From the NCBI GenBank assembly GCA_905221605.1, contig CAJNDS010000413.1, positions 62,001-126,000 on the forward strand: a stretch of DNA of 64,000 nt, read 5' to 3'. A model generated the notes under the pieces. The model did not search any database, was not told the origin of the DNA, and saw only the letters and a program-made list of their open reading frames with translations. Below are positions 1 through 10,004 of this stretch, in pieces. Position 1 is the stretch's first letter. Every line of letters starts with the position of its first letter. This DNA comes from Symbiodinium natans. Its lineage: Eukaryota; Sar; Dinophyceae; Suessiales; Symbiodiniaceae. Position numbers and translations under genes: made by a program.

Positions 1-947
1 TCCGCGCAGCCCACGATCGCGGTGTGAGGTGCCTGTCCTGACTTCACCAGGGCTTTGCGCATCGGTGAGTTGGCCGCCACACTGGCGGGGGCGCCTGTCA
101 CGAAACGGTCGTTGCCCTCCTTCAACATCTCCAGGGCCTTCTCGGGCGCGACGGATGCGTCGTCGCCCGTGCGGACGCCATGGACGCCACGCTTGGCAGC
201 TCCCGCCTTGCTGATCCGAAGCATCGAAGGCGGAATGGCCGCGGAGGCATCGCTCAGGAGCTCCGCTTGCCTTGGGGATCGGCCGATGAACTCCACCAGT
301 CCAGTGGACAGGTCGTAGACGCCGCCTTGGATCTCAATCTGCCCACTCTTCACGCCCTCGCGGATGCCCTTGCTGTACTGCAGCAGGAAGTTGATGGTGT
401 GGAAGACGTTCACGCGCACCGCGTGAGCGGCCACGAACTCCTCGTCCGCCAAGGGGCCCATGTCATACTCGGCCTGTTCGGCCACGGCGCCGAGCCCTTC
501 CAGAAGGCCCTCAAGTGCAGACTGGGACTCGGCTGCTTGCTGCTTCCTTGCGAAATGCGCCTTGGTTGCCCCATAGATCGCCCCACACTTGGTGTGGCCC
601 AGGACGAGGACGAGACGGCTGCCCAACTTCCCAGTGCAGAACTCCAAGCTACCCAGCATGCTGCCTTCCGCGTGGGTGCACGTGTTGCCTGCGTTGCGGA
701 GAACGAAAATGTCGCCCGGCAGGGCATCGAAGATGACTTCCACCGGGGCCCGTGAGTCGGCACAGCCGACCACCGCTGTGTGCGGCGCCTGGCCATCGTC
801 CACCAGCTCCAATCGCTGGCCATCGCTTGTGGTTGTCGCCTGGGGAGTACCTTTCACAAAGCGCTGGTTCCCTGCACGAAGCATCTGCATCGCCTCGCCC
901 GGTGACACCGCGGCGGACTTTGTGGTACGCACCTTGAGATCCGCCAT
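1..947 (-). CDS. Beta-carbonic anhydrase with tandem catalytic domains (partial, runs off the window)
   Basis: Interconverts CO2 and bicarbonate; beta-class enzymes use one zinc held by two Cys and one His. The minus-strand frame is open for 315 codons from an ATG at 947 to the window edge. Domain 1 shows CADSR (C62, with the D64/R66 dyad) and GHTKCGA (H118, C121), so the zinc and catalytic residues are intact. After a conserved C-terminal part, a second domain starts near residue 265 (ALEMLKEGNDRFV matches AMQMLRAGNQRFV of domain 1) and reaches its own first zinc Cys (IVGCA) at the edge. At least two fused domains are therefore present, and more may follow. No targeting peptide precedes the ATG; an upstream exon could supply one, since the frame stays open upstream and a CCAG lies just before the ATG. 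In a photosynthetic host a carbon-concentrating role is an inference. Confidence 0.9.
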   Translation of the reverse strand, partial: MADLKVRTTKSAAVSPGEAMQMLRAGNQRFVKGTPQATTTSDGQRLELVDDGQAPHTAVVGCADSRAPVEVIFDALPGDIFVLRNAGNTCTHAEGSMLGSLEFCTGKLGSRLVLVLGHTKCGAIYGATKAHFARKQQAAESQSALEGLLEGLGAVAEQAEYDMGPLADEEFVAAHAVRVNVFHTINFLLQYSKGIREGVKSGQIEIQGGVYDLSTGLVEFIGRSPRQAELLSDASAAIPPSMLRISKAGAAKRGVHGVRTGDDASVAPEKALEMLKEGNDRFVTGAPASVAANSPMRKALVKSGQAPHTAIVGCA

Positions 948-1479
948 CGCTGGTATGGCTGCTGGGCAAGAAGGCTTTCGGTGACTAGTGTTGCAAACCG
1001 CAGATCCAGCCGAAATGGCTCAGGGTGTTCCATGGCTAGTTTGGGTTGCCTCAATTCGTACAGCCCATGTGCCAGAGACTTTCCTGAATCGGCACCCTGC
1101 GACCCTCAGCATTCTAAAGCAGAACCAGCACGGCATGATCAACCCAGAGAGTCCACTTCCCCCTGAATCAAGCATGTCGTCAACGCGATGCTACTAGGAA
1201 ACCCTACTACCATTCAAGATACACATTCTGTGGCTAGGGGTCTTGAGCTCTCTTGACACCAAAAGAATCCCGACATGCGACACGTTCAGCTCCATGTGGG
1301 CATTGGTGTCCAGGTGAAAGCCCACCTTCAACAAGGTCTCTCTCCGGAAAGGTGTTACACATGGGAGGTGAAAGAGCCGGGTGCCTACAATTGCACAAGT
1401 TCACGTCTGCCATATGTCGGACGGTTAGCCTAGGATTCAGTAGGCGCCCTTGCCAAAGCCAAACAACGCGCCTGCATCT
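948..1479. other. No recognisable gene
   Basis: Ordinary mixed-composition sequence upstream of the carbonic anhydrase. The short ORFs on both strands show no family signature. The anhydrase 5' UTR or a leader exon may lie here. Confidence 0.4.
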
Positions 1480-1900
1480 CTATGCCTGCGCTTCGGTGGC
1501 CGCGAAGGGTTTCTGCGACCTCAACAGCTGCAGCTGAGTGGCCGTGGCAAAGAAGCTGGCTGTCACCCAGGGCAGCTGAGATGCTGTGATTGGCCCGAGA
1601 GACGGCGGGGTATCACCCAAGCGGAAATACTTGAAATGAATGTCCTCCAAAGCATCTGATCTGCAGAAGAACTCGCAACCACATGATGCCCGAATGCTGG
1701 ACTTAAGGCCACGGAGGGCATCTTTGCAGTAGCCACCCTTTAAACGCTGTCCTTCAGAGGGCCTGGCATCTTGGCCTGCAACATCTGTGTAATCAGGCCA
1801 AAGCGGTCTTCCATCATCCGCGCGATGATGATCGATATCTTCGGGTGCAGCTTGCCTCGAAGAGGCGCTTTTGGGCACACGCAGCGAGCCCCTATCCGAA
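1480..1900 (-). CDS. Possible exon of an unknown protein
   Basis: An open minus-strand frame encodes a Cys- and Gly-containing stretch with a protein-like composition (for example SCGCEFFCRSDALED and HFKYFRLGDTPPSLG). It has no usable ATG. The nominal ORF begins inside CCCTAAA repeats, so its first 20 or so codons are spurious. No family recognised. It lies upstream of the anhydrase on the same strand and could be the last exon of the preceding gene. Confidence 0.3.
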
Positions 1901-1911
1901 ATACTTCTTGC

Positions 1912-2005
1912 AACTAAACCCTGAACCCTAAAGCCTAAACCCTTTTTTTCCGACTGAAGCTGGCGCAAGCACCAACCCTAAGCCCTAAACCCTATAAAGC
2001 CTAAA
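1912..2005. repeat. Interstitial CCCTAAA telomere-like tract with a spacer motif
   Basis: Degenerate CCCTAAA units, interrupted by a CCCTTTTTTTCCGACTGAAG spacer that resembles the motif following other tracts in the window. Confidence 0.85.
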
Positions 2006-2159
2006 CCCTTCTTTGGCTTTTCGCTCAGCCGACTTCCTGCTCAAGCAGAACCTTGAAACCGTAGGATGGGTCGCACCATGCACAGCCCTTTCGCCCAGCA
2101 TGGAAAGCGGGGCAGGCTGCACTTCTCTGCGTTAAGCCGTAGCAAGCTACAAAGTACTG

Positions 2160-2260
2160 CTTGGAGATTCATGGGTAGTTGTAAGAAGTAGGGCAACATG
2201 GTTCTGGCCTCCTTTAGGGCACCTATAGCCCTCGCTCATGAGTACCCATGAACCTCCAAG
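2160..2260. mobile_element. Family-1 inverted-repeat element (ACTTGGAGGTTCATGGGTA termini)
   Basis: Starts CTTGGAGATTCATGGGTAGTT and ends GAGTACCCATGAACCTCCAAG. The ends are inverted copies of each other, about 100 bp in all. No ORF. Confidence 0.75.
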
Positions 2261-2435
2261 CTACAACCCTCCAAACCCTAGAAACACACGGCCCACTTCT
2301 TGGAAGGCCGAGATGCCATAGATGGAGTTCACCCAATGCAACGTAAACGAGCGCGCGACGAGCGAGATGCTCGCCTCTCCTTCTTCGTCCGCAGACTCGG
2401 CAGACTCTTCCTGGAGCCAGGCGTTCAGAAGGTGC

Positions 2436-2556
2436 ACTTGGGGGTTCAGGGCACTTCTGACCCAAATTATAACTGTACTTATCAGCCAGTAAGTCTCCTA
2501 ACTCTGTTGTAAGTAAACTTATAATTGGGGTTCCTGAGTACCCCTGAACCTCCAAG
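2436..2556. mobile_element. Family-1 inverted-repeat element
   Basis: ACTTGGGGGTTCAGGGCACTT at one end and its inverted counterpart, ending CCCCTGAACCTCCAAGT, at the other. AT-rich interior with TTATAA motifs. Confidence 0.75.
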
Positions 2557-2789
2557 TGCGACCAAAGGCGGGGAGGAATCCGGAGTCCCTTTTTTTTTAA
2601 GGCAGGTTTTGGGCCCTAAACCCTAAACCCTACACCCGCTGATAACGGCAGACCTTTGGGTGCCAGGGAAGGGCCTCCTCTGTGCTCTCGATCGCCAGGC
2701 GCTTCACGGCATCCTGGTGCTTGATCTTGTGGAGGCCCATGAGGCGCACCTGTACCTGAGCTTCTTCGGAGAGTCGTGGGCTGCTTCGT

Positions 2790-2812
2790 GTGTGTGTGTG
2801 TGTGTGTGTGCC
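2790..2812. repeat. (GT)n microsatellite
   Basis: Uninterrupted GT dinucleotides. Confidence 0.95.
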
Positions 2813-3261
2813 TAATTCGCATCTCGAGGTTGATGTGACTTTGCTGAATTTGCTTGGCTGTCACACTTGGACATGTTGCAGCTGTTGCAGGGGGCTGTGC
2901 GGCTTAAGGCGTGTGCGAGGTGCTGTTGCCACTTGTGTAGGCCACACCCCTCCCACGGGGCCCCTGTAGATTCTGTAGATTGAAGCCAATGATAGCAGGA
3001 TCTCTGCAGCTGAGAAGCCTCTGCTGAGATGGATTGGTCACTCTGATCCTCCAGCCGCAAGTTGCACCTGATAGTTCCGCACATGCAGCCCCCCCCCCCC
3101 CCACCCCCCTTGCACGCGGCTAAGTGCCTGCCTTCGCAAACCAAGAAGCTCTCGCACTTGTGCTACTACAAATTATCGCAGCATGCGCGGATCTATGATG
3201 GAAAGGAACTTGGATGGATGCCCGAAACCCTCCCAAGTCCGAAACCACTGAGGAGCCGTGG

Positions 3262-3388
3262 CACGGTTCGAAGGCTATGGTATGCATGGGCGCTTTGATG
3301 AGGTGATGCAGCTGGAACGCATGCCGGGCGATGACTTTGCCTCCAGCACGGGGCCGAGTCATGGCCCCTTCCGGGATTCTAGATAGTA
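3262..3388 (+). CDS. Possible plus-strand exon, unknown
   Basis: A GC3-rich plus-strand frame reads FEGYGMHGRFDEVMQLERM and on to a TAG near 3388. Its codon choice is exon-like, but it is short, has no family match, and runs against the prevailing minus-strand orientation. The opposite strand is also open here. Confidence 0.3.
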
Positions 3389-3515
3389 TATGTAGGGAGG
3401 TATCCTATAAAACCCCTTTAAAGGGTATATATATATATATATATGGCCCTTTCTCACCCTATTGGCCCTTTGCACAGTGGGATTCCTTGCGCAATACACC
3501 CTAAGAAGGGACTCC

Positions 3516-6219
3516 CTACAAGTAGCGCAGGCTGAGGCGGCCTCCTTCGTTGAGCGCGGCGATCTCCAGGCTCTGAGTGTCCATGGCGAGTCGGGAAATC
3601 GGCAGTCGGAGAATCGCTTCGATCTTGCCCTCAGCTTCCTGGTGGCAGCAGAGGGTTTAGGGTTTAGGGTTTAGGGTTTAGGGTTTCCGAACTTGAGATT
3701 GCAGCCACAGATCCTCGCCCCTACTAGTGCGGACGGCACATGGATGGCCAATAAGCGCACCTTTTTGTCCCCAAGAAGAGGTTTCGACGGATTTCGACGG
3801 AGCCATCAAGGCTCTTAAGGATACGCCATGGCGGGTCGAGGCCTCAGGCCTGGACCCACAGCATTCCGGGAGTTCGACGAGGGGCTTCGGACAGCCTCGT
3901 GGACCACACGAAGGTGGCACTGCCTTTGTGCCTTTTACGTGGGGGGGCTTTACGACCCACTTACACTAAGTTGGCACTTAAGTGCCTGTTTCTTGTTAAA
4001 TTTACGGAAGGCCCCCCCCATTTCAAGCCACCACGGTGGGAGGAACATAGGGGCAAGGCAAGCCCGGGGGGTAAGCGGGAGAAAACACGCCATCCATGCA
4101 GCAGCTCGAGGCGCAGGCCTCCGCCGGCGCCGCGGGTGGCACCGCCTTTAGACTGAACTTGGAACCCTGGCAAAAAATCAGAATTTCTTATGCTGTTTCT
4201 TATGGGAATTATCGTCCCCAAAAGTAAAAAGAGAATATTCCCCAAGGCATCACAAAGCTGCGTGGTACCAGGAGGTGGAGAAAATGGGAGACCCTGGCTG
4301 CAAGAACACATCCGTGCATGGCCGCGCGGCGGGAGCAGGGCCCTTGTAGACAAGCTCAACCGGGTCAGTGGAGAAGATTGTTCCTATACTCCCCTTGGAA
4401 CCTTAATAAAAATAATATGTTTTTAATCCTCTTGGGTTTTTATATAAACAAAAAATAAAAAAAGTCCCAAGGGGGATGTAGGTTCCTTTGCAGGCGTCGA
4501 TGGATGCCGACAGCTCGTCTTTCGGCTTGCCCAAGGCAGCAATGTAGCATTCGATCCGCTTCACGATCCTCCACTCTGCCTTCGCGGCCACTTCTGTCTG
4601 CTTTCCCATGCTTTGGATGTCCTGGTAGATGTCCGCCTTCTCCGCATAGCACTTCGAGAACTTGCTACAAGTAAATGTCTTGTGTACCTCACAGGATCGC
4701 TGCTCGAATGCTGCCTGCTGCGTTGAGCACTCAAGCCTTCTGTCCCAGTAGTGGCACATCAACTGCTTGCAAAGCTCCATGTTCTTGAAGGGTGTTGTTG
4801 AGGCATTTTGGCATTTCAGCCGCTTTTCCACCACTGCCTGGTACTCACCCTTGAAGTGAGCAGCCATGCCTTTCAGGTAGTTGCCAATCGTTGGAACTGG
4901 CGTGCCCAACTGCATGACACAGGTACTCGTTGGGTCCGGGAGTGTCTGGGCCTGCACATAGTTGTTGCAGATTGCTTGGATCCGCTCTGCATAGATCTTC
5001 CAACCGACGACGCACGTGGTCTGGAAGTCTGCGTACAGGTCGGCTTCCGACTGCCGGCACTGAATATGCTGGGCATCCAGGTCTGCCAGCTCTTCGACGT
5101 AGTGGGTGTCATTGGGCTGAATACAGGTACTCAGGTTCTGCCACGCCTCATCGAGATCCATCTGGGTCCTAGTTCATGGTTCGGAGAGTATTCAAAAATT
5201 TCGATTTCTATCCTTATTGAGTTTAAGTAGCCTTAAGTATATATATATATGTATATATATATGTATATATATATATGTATATATATATGTATATATATAT
5301 ATATATATATATGTAAAGTGTTGCCCCACTACGGCAAAGTGTCTGGTTCATGCGCTGCAGGATGTTCTGCTTCATGCTGGAGTCGATGAGCCGCTGGATC
5401 TCCTTCTCGGTGGCCCAGTAACCCTATTCTAACAAGGGCACCCTTTTTTTTGGTTTGGTTACTTTATAGGGCACCCTTGAAGCCCCAAAAAAAAACTTTT
5501 TGGGTTACTTTGTTATAGGGCACCCTTGAACCCCCCCCCCCCCCCAAAAAAAAAAAAACACTTTTTTGGGGTTACTTTATTATCGGGGAACCTTGAACCC
5601 CAAAACGAAACCTTTTTTGGTTACTTTATTATAAGGGAACCTTGAACCCCCCCCCCCCCCAAAAAACAAAAAAAAAAAAAAAGAGGAAACAACTTTATAG
5701 GGGAACCTTGAACCAACAAAAAAAGGGAAAAAAGGGTACCACTGGATCCATCAAGCCTTCAAGAAAGCGGTCAGGTTCGTGGAGGCAGAGGTGCCTTGGG
5801 ACTGGAGCCTTGCCACGTTCAGGACCGACTTCTCCATGTTCCTATGCTGAGTCAACTCGGAGCCCTAGCAAAAATTAAAAAAATGCTTGCTGTTTCTTAG
5901 AAATTGAAGTGCTCAAAGTTAAGAAAAGATTTCTTAACATCCCCAAGGTTCGAGAGGGTGGCCTTCTCTGGCGCCATGGACTTCATGCGCGCCGACATCC
6001 GAAGCTCGGCAGACGTCATCTTCGTCTTCCGCAAGGTAGCTGCATTCCTTAGTAGCCCAGTAAGCATCTTATAATTTAATAAGGGCACCCTTTCTTGGGT
6101 TGGTTACTTTATGAGGGAACCTTGAACCCCAAAAACAGGGAAAAGGGTACCACTGGGCTAGCAAGATTCAGGCAGAGGAAGGAGCTCACAAGGAGCAGGT
6201 TCCAGAGCCAAATCTTCAT
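3516..6219 (-). CDS. Secreted Cys-rich protein, nine short exons split by introner-like introns
   Basis: Modelled minus-strand exons: 6219-6159, 6039-5952, 5841-5757, 5405-5325, 5161-4486, 4383-4254, 4152-4029, 3923 to about 3840, 3638-3516 (stop TAG). Exon 1 starts MKIWLWNLLLVSSFLCLNLA, a clear signal peptide. The large fifth exon (225 codons) has about 16 Cys and reads as helical, Cys-spaced sequence; exons 7 and 8 carry SSCCMDG and ELPECCG. The frame runs through exons 1-8 if the donors are GC, GA, GC, GC, GA, GT and GC, each with AG at the acceptor. The exon 8 donor is unsure; GAG|GCC would be in phase. A GA-AG intron also seems to interrupt the 5' UTR (about 6223-6320). No family recognised; a secreted or cell-surface role is inferred from the leader and the Cys content. 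The exon 4/5 boundary is the least certain of the others. Confidence 0.6.
3653..3687. repeat. TTTAGGG telomere-like tract
   Basis: Four to five uninterrupted GGGTTTA units, lying between the last two modelled exons of the Cys-rich gene. Confidence 0.95.
4153..4253 (-). mobile_element. Introner-like intron, GT-AG (family B)
   Basis: Minus-strand intron of 101 nt beginning GTGATGCCTTGGGG and ending AGGGTTCCAAGTTCAG. CCTTGGGGAA near the start is inverted as TTCCAAG near the end. It shares motifs (GTTTCTTA, CTAGGGTTCCAAG) with the copies at 5842-5951 and 16142-16241. Confidence 0.7.
4384..4485 (-). mobile_element. Introner-like intron, GA-AG (family A)
   Basis: 102-nt intron starting GAACCTACATCCCCCTTGGG and ending TTCCAAGGGGAGTATAG. 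The next exon starts GAAC, so GAAC occurs at both edges, as a target-site duplication would give. A second copy at about 6223-6320 has the same ends with GAAT at both edges. Confidence 0.75.
5237..5312. repeat. (TA)n microsatellite
   Basis: TATATATG/TA repeats inside the modelled intron between exons 4 and 5 of the Cys-rich gene. Confidence 0.95.
5406..5756 (-). mobile_element. Intron-borne element with internal tandem repeats and C-run/A-run tracts (family C)
   Basis: Bounded by CCAGTGGTACCC and GGTTACTGG on the minus strand. Inside are about four copies of a unit containing TTACTTTATTATAGGGAACCTTGAACC; two units carry long C runs followed by A runs. A shorter, simpler copy with the same ends lies at 6040-6158 in the first intron of the same gene. 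Confidence 0.7.
5842..5951 (-). mobile_element. Introner-like intron, GA-AG
   Basis: 110-nt intron beginning GAACCTTGGGGATG and ending ACTCAGCATAG, followed by GAAC in the next exon. It combines the GAAC edges of family A with the interior of family B. Confidence 0.65.
6040..6158 (-). mobile_element. Introner-like intron (family C, short copy)
   Basis: Carries inverted ends AGCCCAGT and ACTGGGCT and one TTGAACCCCAAAAA unit. Interrupts the Cys-rich gene directly after the signal-peptide exon. Confidence 0.65.
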
Positions 6220-6222
6220 TCC

Positions 6223-6320
6223 TATACTCCCCTTAGAACCTCAATAAAAACACTATCTTTCATACCCTCCTGGGTTTTATATACACAAAAACAAAAAATA
6301 GTTCCCAAGGGGGATGGAGA
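6223..6320 (-). mobile_element. Introner-like intron in the 5' UTR, GA-AG (family A)
   Basis: Begins GAATCTCCATCCCCCTTGGG and ends TTCTAAGGGGAGTATAG directly before GAATG, where ATG is the start codon of the Cys-rich gene. Near-identical ends to 4384-4485. Confidence 0.7.
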
Positions 6321-6416
6321 TTCTGGGTCTCGGGGCTGTCCCTCGAGACTGGGAGCTGCCGCTGTCAGCTCCCACATTCTCGAGCCACGACGCTTTGCAG
6401 GGCACAGAAGAAGCAG

Positions 6417-6507
6417 GGTTCAGGGTTCAGGGTTCAGGGTTCAGGGTTTAGGGTTTGGGGTTTGGGGTTTGGGGTTTGGGGTTTAGGGGTTTGGGGTTTA
6501 GGGGTTC
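6417..6507. repeat. Degenerate TTTAGGG/TTCAGGG/TTTGGGG tract
   Basis: A run of GGGTTCA units passing into GGGTTTA and GGGGTTT units. Confidence 0.9.
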
Positions 6508-6609
6508 AAAGGCTATTATATGCGCGCGGAATCACGGGATCAAGGGCGGAGCAATCTCTCTCCTACGAAAGGAGCACGCGCCTGGCGTGAAAGCCTAGCA
6601 GCTCAAACG

Positions 6610-6610
<1 letters not shown>

Positions 6611-6679
<69 letters not shown>

Positions 6680-6686
6680 AAAAAAA
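6611..6686. repeat. 67-base poly(C) followed by poly(A)9
   Basis: Sixty-seven uninterrupted C (6611-6677) and then nine A. The largest of several C-run/A-run tracts. ORFs drawn through it (poly-Pro or poly-Gly) are artefacts. Confidence 0.95.
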
Positions 6687-6964
6687 GTGGAGCATGATGA
6701 AATCTCAAGAAATCTCAAGAAATGCCCAGCACCACCCCGGCTCCTGGAAAATCTGGCTGCGCGCCACAGAGGACCTCCGCTTCCCTTCCTGCTTCCCTTC
6801 TTGGTCGGATGCCTAAGTTGCCAGGCCAGGCAGTTTATTTTAGGACTAAACCCTGAAAACCTTTCAAGGTAACAACCCCCACCCCCCCCCAAACCATACA
6901 GCTTCAAGGGAATCAACACAGGAGAAATGGCATCGCCTGTCCCTACTTTCTGAAGTTTAGGTGA

Positions 6965-7147
6965 CCATGAGCCGCTCGACAGGTTGTTGAGAAGTGCTCC
7001 ACCATAGCTGAAGCTAAACCTCTCAACTGCCTGCTTAGCAGCCTCCGCTTTGCATCGCACCAAACCTGTCCGCAGCTGTTCTTCTCCCACCCGCAGGCAG
7101 AGCGCGATCTGCTGCATGTGAAAGGCTTCGGGGAGGAAGACCTCCAT
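6965..7147 (-). CDS. Exon of an unknown protein
   Basis: The minus-strand frame from ATG 7147 reads MEVFLPEAFHMQQIALCLRV and continues with Lys/Ala/Glu-rich sequence to a Ser/Gly stretch near 6965, where a splice donor is likely. Codon use is exon-like. A following exon may lie at about 6700-6815 (ASDQEGKQEGKRRSSVARSQ frame). No family recognised. Confidence 0.5.
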
Positions 7148-7186
7148 GTGCCGAGGCAGTGTTTGGGGTTCAGGGTTTAGGGTTTC

Positions 7187-8440
7187 GATTGCCGGATGAT
7201 GCGCAGAAACCTGTCATAAGCCGCACGAGGTGCAATGGTCGAGGCAAGCAAGCTCCGCTGCCTCGTCAATGTGACACTGTAGCAGGCAGTGATCATAGTC
7301 CACCTAGGTTGCCGAAGCCCGCTGATCGCTGTACCACACCTCCCCAACTCAATGGCAGACCTGCGAAGACTCTCGACCTGCGACTCTCTTATTGCATTAG
7401 CACAACGACACACATACAGAACGTTGCATCTAGCCCTTACGTCGCAATCGCAACATTCTGGCTGCCGAGCAGCTGAGTGCGGGATGATCCTCAAAACTTG
7501 TCAGGTCATGGGCTGGGTCGCATGACATGGTCGGTTCTGGCAAGTATGGTCCGCTATACGCGGAGCGTCAGACGGGACCAGAACTTCCAGTGAAGCAGGG
7601 ATCACTGAACATTTATTGAAGAACTGCGGGGACATCGGCCACACCTTGAACCCCAAGAAACGCTTCGACTCTCACACTAGCGCGAGCGGGCGGGGCTCTT
7701 GGTGTGGAGGGACTCCTGTCGCTCCCTGAATTCTGGTAAAGCGCTCTTGCAAACAGGCCATCCGACGTCGAACGCTGAGCCAAGTCGCTCCAGCCAATCG
7801 ACGTGGAGCGTCACTGCGCCAAGGGTCACCTTATGTCACACCGACTCACTTGCACTCTTTGTCTCTCTCCTCACCTGCGAACATCTCCTACAAACCAGGG
7901 TGCCGTTCAGCCACTTCATGCACAAAAACACAGAATATCCCGGGCGTGAGTATGCTTGTAAGGTGGTGATGTGAGTAGCACTTTAACACCCTGGTCATCA
8001 GCAAGCATGAGGGACTAGACGTTACGCAATGAAGGCAGGACATGCTGCATTGGCTGTTCTCCACCACTTTCACATGGAGGAGCAGGAAATGCTGCAAAGT
8101 CAGGCGCTGTCGCTTCACCACCCTATGAGCCCCTCCCCCCCCCAAAAAAAGAAGAGCCTCTGAGTTCTTTGGCAAGTCGTGGAGGTTCATGCGAACGGAG
8201 CCGTGGCAGCAACCTGTACAGATACAGTTTGGGACCCTGGTTGGGATTTTTGTGGGTCACCCGCCCGGCCATGCTCTGCGCGGGTAAACTGTTGCGGTTC
8301 AGGTATAGGAGGTGTCTTGCGCATCGAGCTAGTGGTTCATGCGTTTGCTGTTTGCCGATCTGGACTGAGGAACATAGGGCTTTAAGGACTTTGGGACGGT
8401 TGAGAGTTGTGAGTGACGGCTGAGCACCTCCCCAGCACAG
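7187..8440. other. Mostly no recognisable gene
   Basis: Short ORFs on both strands without family signatures. A C-run/A-run tract lies at about 8138-8152. A minus-strand frame at 7190-7330 (TRQRSLLASTIAPRAAYDRF) may be an exon, but I cannot support it further. Confidence 0.35.
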
Positions 8441-8518
8441 CAGCTCCGCGATCTTCCGATTCTTCGCGGTGCCCATCAGCCGAGGTGAGCCCCATCGCCC
8501 GACGTCGCTCACGGAAAC
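8440..8518 (-). CDS. Short exon of an unknown protein next to a family-1 element
   Basis: Minus-strand reading VSVSDVGRWGSPRLMGTAKN, then RKIAELLCWGG, starts right after an AG that ends the family-1 element at 8522-8644. A donor-like AG|GTGCTC follows. The exon before the element would end ...CATCC|GTACTTGC, so here the element itself may be the whole intron. Product unknown. Confidence 0.4.
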
Positions 8519-8521
8519 CTT

Positions 8522-8644
8522 ACTTGGAGGTTCATAGGTACTTGCACGCGGGGTTAGAAGTACCCCAAGTAAGGTTATAACCAGTCTGATATCTAGCTAC
8601 CTAACTTCTAACCCCACTTATAACTACCCATGAACCTGCAAGTA
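8522..8644. mobile_element. Family-1 element, possibly the complete intron
   Basis: Plus strand: ACTTGGAGGTTCATAGGTACTTG to TACCCATGAACCTGCAAGT. On the minus strand it runs from GTACTTGCAGGTTCATGG to CTCCAAGTAAG, which gives GT and AG edges. Confidence 0.7.
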
Positions 8645-9617
8645 CGGATGGACTGCATGGAGGCATGGGTTTGCTCGGCCGAAGTCTTTGCAAACAAGGC
8701 TCTTGCAGCTTCTGGTTGTAGTCAAAGACAAAGAAGTCATGCACATTCCTGGCACCGAGGCCCCCCCCACTCTGGCTACTCTCAGTTCAGACTCTCATGT
8801 GCCAACCTCAAAGACCGCCAGGCACCAGCGCCACATTCATGACAACAGTCCGCAGCTACTGAGCTACTGTTGGAGATGACAAGGCGAATACAGCAGCCAT
8901 GGCTTGTGCACCAAAGAACTGACTGAAGTGGCAACCTTTCAATGGCGAGCGAAGAAATATGCTCATGTATATGCAACAGTGCAATACCTGGGCAGAGAAG
9001 TAGCACAGAAAATCGGACTCTGCTGCACCAAATCGGACCCTGCTTCACCGGAAGCGTATTCTTGCGCGGCAGTGACGCCTGCCGACGTGGTACGCGGACG
9101 ACGCAGCGAGTGGCTCAAAGCGCACGTCATACCTCAGCTGCACAAAGCGATGAAACAAACACAAGCACACGCGGGCCGCCAGAACTCCTCGATAGTCGCA
9201 AAACCGACCCTTCTGTAAGGGTGTTTAGGCTCGAGGCTGAGCTGGTCACGGACCATCAGAATAGCACGGCAACGTGAGTCAGTGAAATCGGAGGTCTTGC
9301 TTGGGCTTGAAGATCTGCGTGGCCATACGGCTCCAATCCAAAAAACGTAACGGCTTGATTCAGGGCCGGGGCGCTGTAAAGTTGCGTGCTCTTTCGGCCG
9401 AACCCGCCGCATCATCGAGTGCCATCCGCCTGCTGTTAACCGTTAACCGCTCGGGGGGGATCGAACTTGAAGCTCCCTGAAAAAAAGCGTTTAGGGTTTA
9501 GGGTTTAAGAGTACCCTCGGATCCATGGCCACTTTCTCACGGTGCCGACCTCCCTCAAGTGCATCCGCCAAGCCGCAAGTCCGCAAAGATCCGAAGAATC
9601 CCCAACCCTCAGCCCCT

Positions 9618-9727
9618 TTAACCCCAAACCCTAAACTCAAAATAAACTCAAAAAACCCCTAACCCTAAACCCTAAACTCTATAAAACCCTAAGCCCCTAA
9701 GCCCCTAAACCCCTAAACCCTAAAACC
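9618..9727. repeat. CCCTAAA tract (degenerate)
   Basis: Many CCCTAAAC, CCCCTAAG and CCCTAAACTC units. Confidence 0.9.
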
Positions 9728-9835
9728 CCCCAAACTGGCCTGCTTCCACTTGGTCCAAATCTTCCTCCACGAAGCCCAGGCTCTGATCCCATGCCAAGCT
9801 GGGGTGCCAAACCTCCAGCCCTGGCGCCGGTTTTG

Positions 9836-9889
9836 AGGTTTAGGGTTTGGGGTTTAGGGTTTAGGGTTTAGGGTTGAGGGTTTAGGGCT
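9836..9889. repeat. TTTAGGG tract
   Basis: GGGTTTA units in the opposite orientation to the tract 110 bp before. It abuts the family-1 element at 9890. Confidence 0.9.
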
Positions 9890-10004
9890 ACTTGGAGGCT
9901 TATGGGTACTTATACGTGGGGTTATAAGTAGGGTAACTATGGTTATAGAAGCTTGTTTAGGGTACGTTTTACCTTACTTATAAGTAGCCTAATGAGCCTC
10001 CAAG
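9890..10004. mobile_element. Family-1 inverted-repeat element
   Basis: ACTTGGAGGCTTATGGGTACTTATA at one end, TATAAGTAGCCTAATGAGCCTCCAAG at the other. Confidence 0.8.

Noticed and set aside
6520-7147. Long ORFs through the poly(C) tract (Pro- or Gly-runs) on both strands
   Set aside because: The reading frame is open only because a C67 homopolymer cannot encode stops. Only the part 6965-7147 has protein-like composition.
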